This document shows positions 48,201 through 60,200 of a DNA stretch of 64,000 bases, piece after piece. The notes beneath the pieces are model-generated. The model saw nothing but the letters and a program-made list of their open reading frames with translations. It was not told the origin of the DNA and ran no database searches. How positions within the stretch are numbered: position 1 is the first letter of the stretch; each line of letters starts with the position of its first letter. Source of the DNA: Siphonodentalium dalli (Eukaryota > Mollusca > Scaphopoda > Gadilida > Siphonodentaliidae); assembly GCA_032622095.1 (NCBI GenBank), contig CP136061.1, positions 20,648,991 to 20,712,990 of the forward strand, in the 5' to 3' direction. Position numbers and translations under genes: made by a program.

Positions 48201-51200
48201 AAAGGGGTAGGGAAACTTAAAATGTTCTCTCTTAACCCTTTCATAATGGGTTAAATACATTAAGTAGCATTAAATACCCTGTGCCAGTGCATTCTCTTAT
48301 ATATGCGAGTCTCCCATAGGGAGCCTCTCATATATAAGAGTATATATATGCACTGGCTTACAAGATCAAGTTAAATATTGTTAGGCCAATGCATTCTCTT
48401 ATATATGTGAGGCACCCTATGGGCGACTCACATTTTAAGAGAATGCATTGGCACAGGGTTTTCACAAATATTTAGGAATCACCAGTCATGGAAGGGTTAA
48501 ATTTCTCACCCTTTTCTGTTTCCTCTTCAATTTCTTTTTCTCCCTCTTTGCGACACGCTTGTCTCTTTTTGATTTCCACTTGTCAAATCTTGGAGGAAGA
48601 AGTCGTGATATGACATCACTGTCTTCGACATTAATGATGAGTGCAGCATCAGGAAACAATCCCAGCTCTTGGACGTATCGTACTTCCTCTGTTGTTCTTG
48701 GGAAGCCTTCCAGGATGAAACCAGTGGATCTGTAAGAATATTATAATTATATTGATACAAACGTGTTATGTAAACCAGTGGATCTGTAACGATATTATAA
48801 TTATATTGATACCAAACCTGAGTTTAGTGTGCCTGTCATTTGCAGCATGAGGTCCCCAGAGGGTGAATTTAGTGACGCTATCCCGCATAGCTGGTTAGCA
48901 TCACCAAATTCACCCCTGGGGATCTCATTCTGCATGGCCTTATCTGCTATGGGAGACATAGATAGAGATTTGAAGTTCCCAAATGGTGAATATTGTGATG
49001 TACACCCATTGGGAACCTTGATTATGATACGTGTCATCTACCAATTTGGTGATAGATATAGAGAAACTAAACTAAAAAAGAAATAGAATCTATGTGAAGA
49101 AGTTTTCATAGAAATTTGATAATAAAAAAATTACAGAGAAGAAGAGGCCTAAGCAGAATGAGGTCCCCAGAGGGTGAATTTAACCCTTTCAGTGCCAGGG
49201 GCCAATCTCATCGGCCCTAAAAAAAATATAAAATAAAAAAACAAAATAAATTTGGTTGAATTTGTTTTGGGTATGCTTAAGCATGCTATAGCGAATTTAA
49301 AAACAAACTGGATAAAACCTTAGGATCATGTTATAACTCAAAACCATCACCAAGTATTCATAGTAATAATTTTTATGCCCATGAAAAACATGATTCCCTG
49401 GCACTAAACCTACAAAATAAGTCTGTTAAAGAATATAAGAAAAAATTATTAAAATTGTAAAAAATTGTAAAAAATAATAACAAATGATGAAAAATTGTTA
49501 GGCCAATGCATTCTCTTATATATGCGAGGCGACCTATGGTCGACTCACATATATAAGAGAATGCATTGGCACAGGGTATATGGGTTGATACAAAAATCGG
49601 ACCTGGCACTGAAAGGGTTAATGGTGCTAGTCACACTAAACTCAGACTTGATTGAGACAAACGTGTTACATATCTAAGATGTCATTACACAATCAAGAAG
49701 AAATAATGCGCATCACTTTAATTAATAAACAAGAGCATTGCTGGGGTGTGGCTCAGCATCGATGGGGTGTGGCTGAATATGCTGTTAATTTACTTGTAAA
49801 GAAATAATTTGTATTCTATCTTAATTGTTATTGATGTATTTGTTGTCTCATATATCAAAATTATCTTGGAAATCTGAAGACACCAGATTTTCTCCCGAGG
49901 ATCAATCTGGGTTATTTAATACCTCCCCGCCCCCCCCCACCCACAAATTATACCTCTATAAATGTACATTATTTCCTCCCGTTGGAACTATTATCAAGCA
50001 TCACTATGGCACTATGTTATCAGGCATCACTATGGTTATCAGGCATCACTATGGTTATCTGGCATCACTATGGTTATCAGGCATCACTATGGTTATCAAG
50101 CATCACTATGGTTATCAAGCATCACTATGGTTATCAAGCATCACTATGGTTATCAAGCATCACTATGGTTATCAAGCATCACTATGGTTATCAGGCATCA
50201 CTATGGTTATCAAGCATCACTATGGTTATCAGGCATCACTATGGTTATCAAGCATCACTATGGTTATCAGGCACCACTATGGTTATCAAGCATCACTATG
50301 GTTATCAGGCATCACTATGGTTATCAAGCATCACTATGGTTATCATGCATCACTATGGTTATCAAGCATCACTATGGTTATCAGGCATCACTATGGTTAT
50401 CAAGCATCACTATGGTTATCTGGCATCACTATGGTTATCAAGCATCACTATGGTTATCTGGCATCACTATGGTTATCAAGCATCACTATGGTTATCAGGC
50501 ATCACTATGGTTATCAAGCATCACTATGGTTATATGGCATCCCTATGGTTATCAGGCATCACTATGGTTATCAGGCATCACTATGGTTATCAAGCATCAC
50601 TATGGTTATCAGGCATCACTATGGTTATCAGGCATCACTATGGTTATCAAGCATCACTATGGTTATCTGGCATCACTATGGTTATTAGGCATCACTATGG
50701 TTATCAAGCATCACTATGGTTATCAAGCATCACTATGGTTATCAGGCATCACTATGGTTATCGGGCATCACTATGGTTATCAAGCATCACTATGGTTATC
50801 AAGCATCACTATGGTTATCAGGCATCACTATGGTTATTAGGCATCACTATGGTTATCAAGCATCACTATGGTTATCAAGCATCACTATGGTTATCAGGCA
50901 TCACTATGGTTATCAGGCATCACTATGGTTATCAAGCATCACTATGGTTATCAAGCATCACTATGGTTATCTGGCATCACTATGGTTATATGGCATCACT
51001 ATGGTTATCAAGCATCACTATGGTTATCAGGCATCACTATGGTTATCAGGCATCACTATGGTTATAGGGCATCACTATGGTTATCAGGCATCCCTATGGT
51101 TATATGGCGTCACTATGGTTATCAGGCATCCCTATGGTTATATGGCATCACTATGGTTATCAGGCATCACTATGGTTATCAGGAATCACTATGGTTATCA

Positions 51201-54200
51201 GGCATCACTATGGTTATCAGGCATCCCTATGGTTATCAGGAATCCCTATGGTTATCTGACATCACTATGGTTATCAGGCATCACTATGGTTATCAGGCAT
51301 CACTATGGTTATCAGGCATCACTATGGTTATCAGGAATCCCTATGGTTATCTGGCATCACTATGGTTATCAAGCATCACTATGGTTATCAGGCATCACTA
51401 TGGTTATCAGGCATCACTATGGTTATCAGGCATCACTATGGTTATCAGGCATCACTATGGTTATCAGGAATCACTATGGTTATCAGGCATCACTATGGTT
51501 ATCAGGAATCACTATGGTTATCAGGCATCACTATGGTTATCAGGAATCACTATGGTTATCAGGAATCACTATGGTTATCAGGCATCACTATGGTTATCAA
51601 GCATCACTATGGTTATCAGGCATCACTATGGTTATCAGGCATCACTATGGTTATCAGGCATCACTATGGTTACCAAGCATCACTATGGTTATAGGGCATC
51701 ACTATGGTTATCTGGCATCACTATGGTTATCAGGCACCACTATGGTTATCAGGCACCACTATGGTTATCAGGAATCACTATGGTTATCAGGCATCACTAT
51801 GGTTATCAGGCATCACTATGGTTATAGGGCATCACTATGGTTATATGGCATCACTATGGTTATAGGGCATCACTATGGTTATAGGGCATCACTATGGTTA
51901 TCAGGCACCACTATGGTTATCAGGAATCACTATGGTTATCAGGCATCACTATGGTTATAGGGCATCACTATGGTTATCTGGCATCACTATGAATGTACTC
52001 ACTTGAAGGGTTCTTTGTTCCACCACTGTGGTACAATGTTATCCATCACCTCAGGAGGCAGTGGCTCCTCTGCTTCAAGGTTAGCTTTAATAGCTTCCTC
52101 GTCTTCAGTAAACTCAACCTCCTCTGGCTCAGCCTGGAGAGATTAATTAATTACTAATTATCGTAACTACTCCAAAATCTTCATAATTAAAATACTTATG
52201 GTCCAACAGCTAAAAGAGCATTGAACCTTAATTAAATAAGAAAATTCAGTGCTATAGTTATTAAAAATATAATTATTAAAAAGATACTGCAATAACTTAG
52301 AATACTATTGTGTTGAGGACTAAAGAAGTTGATGACACATCAAATGTCGGCTCCGGGAAGGACCTTTATCTAAATTCACCCTCTGGAGACCTCATTCTGC
52401 AAATTTCTGGCACCATATTCTCAGGCGTGCCTGCAGGATGTTTGATGTTTGTTTGAAGAATGTTCAGAATATAAATGTTCCTCACCTCTTCGGCATCTTC
52501 AGATTTCTTCTCTGGGATGTTTTCCTCTGTTGACCCATCTACCTTTGTTCCATCTGGATCAGTGATGGCAGCATCCTCATCATCACTGTAAAAAAAAGAA
52601 GAAGAGATTACTGAAAAAAAAAAACATCTTATGAAAAGGGTTAACATGATCACTATGAATGAATGAACAGTATCAAGTGACTGACTACCCATTGGTGAGT
52701 ATTCAAAGGGTTAACAAAATAAGAATTCTAAAGTGACAAAATGACATGACAAAATGGAGTTATCTCCCATGATACTTACGAATCAATCTCTTCCGCCTCC
52801 TCTTCTTCCTGATCCTCCTCAAATTCTGGGCCGATCTTTTTCTTCGTCTTAGCGATGATGAGCTCCTGAAGTCTCTCTTTGAACTGTATATGGAACAGCT
52901 TGTATTTCTTGGCTAGCTGTCGACCGTATGTGGACTTACCAGCACCTTTAGCACCAAGAATGAAGAGACGCAGCGGAGGAGTCTGATGAACAAAAGTAAG
53001 AAATAAGATAGAGAATTACTGTAATATATTTACATAGCACCTCCGTGTTACACTAAATCCTGTTTGGTGACTGGTCAACTGCAAATTGGGTCACCAAGTT
53101 TACATCCCAAAAATGTGAAGAGTGTATCACGAACAGGAAGTGTGGCACAGGATCTTTAAAGCCGCACTAGCGCAGCTCCCGTCATGAAAGAGTTCTATCT
53201 ATCTATCTACATTATACTCCATCGCCCTCAATGTGCTGAGGATTATGTGGAGGTCCAGGTGCTACCACGGCCGAGTAACTTTATAACCATGTGGTGACTC
53301 CATGCAGTAGCGTTCTTTAACGTGCACACACCGAGGCGTGTACACGGGTCAGCCATTAATGTCCGCGCCCGATCGGACAGCGTACTGCACCCACGACAAC
53401 ATACCTGGACAACAACATAAGTGTTCGTAATGGGGGGAAGTCTGCATTTTTGCATTCAGATCTTTATTCAGTGATCTCGAATGAGACTTTTCAGCCTGAT
53501 AAACTTGGTATCTGACCGAGTTCTGATTTTTGTCAGAATACCCTGACCAGGTTACGATCCCCGGTCCGATAGCACGAGAGACCAGTACGCTACCTCTCGG
53601 CCACCGACTTCCCTGGCCACCGACTTCCCTAATTAATCTGCGAGTCAAAAACCAATGATGCCAATTCCAAATGAAGCTCGTTGAGGACATTAGTTAAGTT
53701 AATTAATTTATGAGTGCCGAGATGGAAATGTGAGGGATATACTTCCACCTTCATCAGTATTCTCAACTGATGAAGATTGGTTTACGTCTGTAGAAGACAG
53801 TCAAATGAGGACAGTCAAAAATAATATTATTGTTTGAAATATTCAAAGAGTTTTCGATCTAACATGTTCGAAAATTTCTTCAATTAACCCTTCCATGACT
53901 GGAGCCTCGCATAAATAAGAGAATGCATTGACCTAACAATCATGACCTTGTGAGCCAGTGAGGTCTCTTATATATGGGAGGCTCCCTATGGGAAACTTGC
54001 ATATATAAGAGAATGTACTGGCACAGGATCTCTAATGCTGCACCAGTGCAGCTCCCGTCATGAAAGGGTTAAATATTGGAATTGAACCAATTAAGTAATA
54101 AAAAATTTGCTGGATCATAATCAAGAGATATTCCACAGAGAAGAAAAATGTGAATAATTACCTCAGGAGAGGTGTTCTTTGGTAAGAAATCCTCCGGATC

Positions 54201-57200
54201 ACCCAGAAATTTGTCACGTGTGTCATGAGACGAGAAGTAATAAACCTTCTCTCTGTATTTGGCTGCGATCTCTGGGTTACCCGGATACAGGACATTCGTC
54301 TCCTTCAGACTGACGGGACAGAAATGGTTCGTGTCACCAAGGGGCTTTTTCTTATTCCTCGCTACATCCTCCTCCTAGAATAAAAAATAACACATCCCAA
54401 TAATATAATTATAACAAATCTTCAAAATGTAATGATATACCAACATTACGAAATATCCAATAATTAATAACATGATTTAAAAATCATCACAAAAAAAAAA
54501 AAAATGATATCCCAATATTACGAAATCTCCTATAAATTATAGCAAGATTTTAACATCCTCACAAGTTGATATCTTAGAAACATAATAAATAAAACAACCA
54601 AGCACAATCAATTTCACCTTTAATTTGTTGCAATAACAAATGTTTATAGTATCGCATGATGGATTCAATGAACCATACACCAAACACATCCAAATTTTTT
54701 AATATTATTTATAATTAATTAATTTATAATACCTCCTCCTCTCCTTCCTCTGCCTCTTCCTCGGCGATGTCATTTTCTAAATCCTCATCTTCCTCTTCAA
54801 TATCATTCCCTCCAAACTCCCACCCAGAATGCATGTACTGCTCTGTAAATGAAATCCAAGAATAGTGTAACAAACCTGAATCCCTATCAGTGGCATTGGG
54901 GAGCTGATGGCTAAGAGCATGGTCCCTAAGTCTGCTGGATATAGTGTGTCTGACATTTGCAGAATGAGGTCCCCAGAGGGTGAATTTATTGATGCTACTC
55001 TGCACAGCGGGATAGCTTCAACAAATTCAACCCCTGCAGACCTCAGTCTGCTTAGGCCTCATCTTCTGGGAAGTATCTAAAGTCTCAAATTAACATTGTT
55101 TTAACTTTTTCCCTTCTGTTCTGTTTTTATATGAATAAAATTTCATAATCGATGTGACTAATGGGTGAACATCACCAACTTCAACTGGGGAACTTCAATC
55201 TGATCAGCCGTGCGGGATAGCATCACTAAATTCACCCTCTGGGGATCATATTCTGCAAATGTAGATACACTATTTTCAGACTTGATAGTCACCAATCCCA
55301 TTCAGGCAATCCCCCCACAATCGCCCCAATATACAGCCCTGGGAATTAAGGAAAATTGGCCTAGGCAATATATTTTCCTAGCTGAAAGAAATCGGCCTAG
55401 GCAAAAACAGATTTTACCTAGGCAATTTTGCAACAATATTGCCATCTCAAATCAAAATGATTCAATAATAACCTGAAATGCTTAGTTATTTTGGGGGAAC
55501 ATTATTTCCAGGCCACTACTCAACATATATGTACAAATCCACAAATCATCTCCAAAACAAGTGTCCTTATACCGGGTAGCTAGTTAATGACCCAGTGCCA
55601 TGGAAACAATTGTAGGACGATATATGTAAAGAGTAATTTAAGGAAGTCATTTTGGCTAAAGAGGTTCTATTTCTGATAGACACAAATCAATTTTAGTAAC
55701 CCAATGAACATGTTTTACCTAGGAAATATAATTGCCTAGGCAGACCGATTTTGCCTCTGCTTTTACATAGGCATTGCCTATTGCCTAGGCTAATTCCCAG
55801 GGCTGAATATATACCCTGCATACTACTAAAGATATAACAATCAGTGCTCAAGTAGCATAAAATCTCCCCATTGCATGTTCTTAAACTCTTTTTATTATTA
55901 AGGCGACTAATTGATCATTTGTTTCTCAACTGATAGACAAAACCAATTGAACCCTGCACTCTCCATAGAACACATCCCCACCACACCCTCCCCATAATCA
56001 CAGTTGCTGGGGGTGATGTCAGAAGTTGATCTGATAATTTGCCATATATTCAGTCAAACAAATGCTATCAATTATTATGATCATTAAATATCTTTCTAAA
56101 ATCATCATTGTATATAATAAGAACAAACCATGCCATGAAGACATCAAACATTGGTCATAACATTGTCATTATTCTAGCATCCTTTAAATAATTATATTTA
56201 TTCCACGCCCATCGACGTGAGGCAGAATCCCAGCCATAAATAATACATCTAGTGGAATACAAGCCGGAACTATTCTTGTTTACATTGAAACATGACATAA
56301 TATTCTTGTTTACATTGAAACATGACATAATATTCTTGTTTACATTGAAACATGACATACATATGTCCACAACCTGCTTCAGGTGATGCCCCGATAATTA
56401 CTGGTTATTCATCACTTTAATGAAAATAAAGATAGCATCAATGAATATGACAGTCATGGATTGAACTTATCAGACACAATGGTGTAGAATAAATACAGAA
56501 CACAACTTGCATCATAATCTCAAATTTGTTATCGAACTCATTGCGGATGGCGCATATTTACATTTCACTCTCATGAAATATATCCTTGTGCCAACTGCAA
56601 GTCATTGGATAAAAGATTCTCGATTAAGATGCTCATTGTGTTCTGTCTATATCTATTGAGATTTTATGCTGATTTTCTAATGACTGAGCAATGTAATTAT
56701 CATCACCGTCCAAAGAATTCTCCTCAGTAATTGAAATGAGTTAATTGCTAGGGGAGAGTTTTTAAAATAAGACTTACTTTCCATTGATTTAGTCGTTTCT
56801 TTTGTGACATCCTGAATGGACTTATCATTGATTTCGATGATAACTGGTTCCAGTGATGTGCTGGCGGTAATTGTCCCGTATATATTAGTGTAGTCCTTCT
56901 CATAAGAGACTTTAAAATAAGACTTACTTTCCATTGATTTAGTTGTCTCCTTTGTGACATCCTGAATGGACTTATCATTGATTTCGATGATAACTGGTTC
57001 CAGTGATGTGCTGGCGGTAATTGTCCCGTATATATTAGTGTAGTCCTTCTCATAAGAGACTTTAAAATAAAACTTACTTTCCATTGATTTAGTTGTCTCC
57101 TTTGTGACATCCTGAATGGACTTATCATTGATTTCGATGATAACTGGTTCCAGGGATGTGCTGGCGGTAATTGTCCCGTATATATTAGTGTAGTCCTTCT

Positions 57201-60200
57201 CATAAGAGACTTTAAAATAAGACTTACTTTCCATTGATTTAGTTGTCTCCTTTGTGACATCCTGAATGGACTTATCATTGATTTCGATGATAACTGGTTC
57301 CAGTGATGTGCTGGCGGTAATTGTCCCGTATATATTAGTGTAGTCCTTCTCATAAGAGACTTTAAAATAAGACTTACTTTCCATTGATTTAGTTGTCTCC
57401 TTTGTGACATCCTGAATGGACTTATCATTGATTTCGATGATAACTGGTTCCAGTGATGTGCTGGCGGTAATTGTCCCGTATATATTAGTGTAGTCCTTCT
57501 CATAAGAGACTTTAAAATAAGACTTACTTTCCATTGATTTAGTTGTCTCCTTTGTGACATCCTGAATGGACTTATCATTGATTTCGATGATAACTGGTTC
57601 GAGTGATGTGCTGGCGGTAATTGTCCCGTATATATTAGTGTAGTCCTTCTCATAAGAGACTTTAAAATAAGACTTACTTTCCATTGATTTAGTTGTCTCC
57701 TTTGTGACATCCTGAATGGACTTATCATTGATTTTGATGATAACTGGTTCCAGGGATGTGCTGGCGGTAATTGTCCCGTATATATTAGTGTAGTCCTTCT
57801 CATAAGAGACTTTAAATAAGACTTACTTTCCATTGATTTAGTTGTCTCCTTTGTGACATCCTGAATGGACTTATCATTGATTTCGATGATAACTGGTTCC
57901 AGTGATGTGCTGGCGGTAATTGTCCCGTATATATTAGTGTAGTCCTTCTCATAAGAGACTTTAAAATAAAACTTACTTTCCATTGATTTAGTTGTCTCCT
58001 TTGTGACATCCTGAATGGACTTATCATTGATTTCGATGATAACTGGTTCCAGTGATGTGCTGGCGGTAATTGTCCCGTATATATTAGTGTAGTCCTTCTC
58101 ATAAGAGACTTTAAAATAAAACTTACTTTCCATTGATTTAGTTGTCTCCTTTGTGACATCCTGAATGGACTTATCATTGATTTCGATGATAACTGGTTCC
58201 AGTGATGTGCTGGCGGTAATTGTCCCGTATATATTAGTGTAGTCCTTCTCATAAGAGACTTTAAATAAGACTTACTTTCCATTGATTTAGTTGTCTCCTT
58301 TGTGACATCCTGAATGGACTTATCATTGATTTCGATGATAACTGGTTCCAGTGATGTGCTGGCGGTAATTGTCCCGTATATATTAGTGTAGTCCTTCTCA
58401 TAAGAGACTTTAAAATAAAACTTACTTTCCATTGATTTAGTTGTCTCCTTTGTGACATCCTGAATGGACTTATCATTGATTTCGATGATAACTGGTTCCA
58501 GGGATGTGCTGGCGGTAATTGTCCCATATATATTAGTGTAGTCCTTCTCATAAGAGACTTTAAATAAGACTTACTTTCCATTGATTTAGTTGTCTCCTTT
58601 GTGACATCCTGAATGGACTTATCATTGATTTCGATGATAACTGGTTCCAGTGATGTGCTGGCGGTAATTGTCCCGTATATATTAGTGTAGTCCTTCTCAT
58701 AAGAGACTTTAAAATAAGACTTACTTTCCATTGATTTAGTTGTCTCCTTTGTGACATCCTGAATGGACTTATCATTGATTTCGATGATAACTGGTTCCAG
58801 TGATGTGCTGGCGGTAATTGTCCTGTATATATTAGTGTAGTCCTTCTCATAAGAGACTTTAAAATAAAACTTACTTTCCATTGATTTAGTTGTCTCCTTT
58901 GTGACATCCTGAATGGACTTATCATTGATTTCGATGATAACTGGTTCCAGTGATGTGCTGGCGGTAATTGTCCCGTATATATTAGTGTAGTCCTTCTCAT
59001 AAGAGACTTTAAAATAAGACTTACTTTCCATTGATTTAGTTGTCTCCTTTGTGACATCCTGAATGGACTTATCATTGATTTTGATGATAACTGGTTCCAG
59101 GGATGTGCTGGCGGTAATTGTCCCGTATATATTAGTGTAGTCCTTCTCATAAGAGACTTTAAATAAGACTTACTTTCCATTGATTTAGTTGTCTCCTTTG
59201 TGACATCCTGAATGGACTTATCATTGATTTCGATGATAACTGGTTCCAGTGATGTGCTGGCGGTAATTGTCCCGTATATATTAGTGTAGTCCTTCTCATA
59301 AGAGACTTTAAAATAAAACTTACTTTCCATTGATTTAGTTGTCTCCTTTGTGACATCCTGAATGGACTTATCATTGATTTCGATGATAACTGGTTCCAGG
59401 GATGTGCTGGCGGTAATTGTCCCGTATATATTAGTGTAGTCCTTCTCATAAGAGACTTTAAAATAAGACTTACTTTCCATTGATTTAGTTGTCTCCTTTG
59501 TGACATCCTGAATGGACTTATCATTGATTTTGATGATAACTGGTTCCAGGGATGTGCTGGCGGTAATTGTCCCGTATATATTAGTGTAGTCCTTCTCATA
59601 AGAGACTTTAAAATAAGACTTACTTTCCATTGATTTAGTTGTCTCCTTTGTGACATCCTGAATGGACTTATCATTGATTTTGATGATAACTGGTTCGAGT
59701 GATGTGCTGGCGGTAATTGTCCCGTATATATTAGTGTAGTCCTTCTCATAAGAGACTTTAAAATAAGACTTACTTTCCATTGATTTAGTCGTTTCTTTTG
59801 TGACATCCTGAATGGACTTATCATTGATTTCGATGATAACTGGTTCCAGTGATGTGCTGGCGGTAATTGTCCCGTATATATTAGTGTAGTCCTTCTCATA
59901 AGAGACTTTAAAATAAAACTTACTTTCCATTGATTTAGTTGTCTCCTTTGTGACATCCTGAATGGACTTATCATTGATTTCGATGATAACTGGTTCCAGT
60001 GATGTGCTGGCGGTAATTGTCCCGTATATATTAGTGTAGTCCTTCTCATAAGAGACTTTAAAATAAGACTTACTTTCCATTGATTTAGTTGTCTCCTTTG
60101 TGACATCCTGAATGAACTTATCATTGATTTCGATGATAACTGGTTCCAGTGATGTGCTGGCGGTAATTGTCCCGTATATATTAGTGTAGTCCTTCTCATA

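Noticed and set aside
49825-51960. Overlapping plus-strand open frames of 129-414 codons (HHYGYQASLWLSGITMVIR-type repeats)
   Set aside because: They are the three phases of a 19-bp stop-free minisatellite in an AK9 intron; there is no domain, no codon pattern and no unique sequence.
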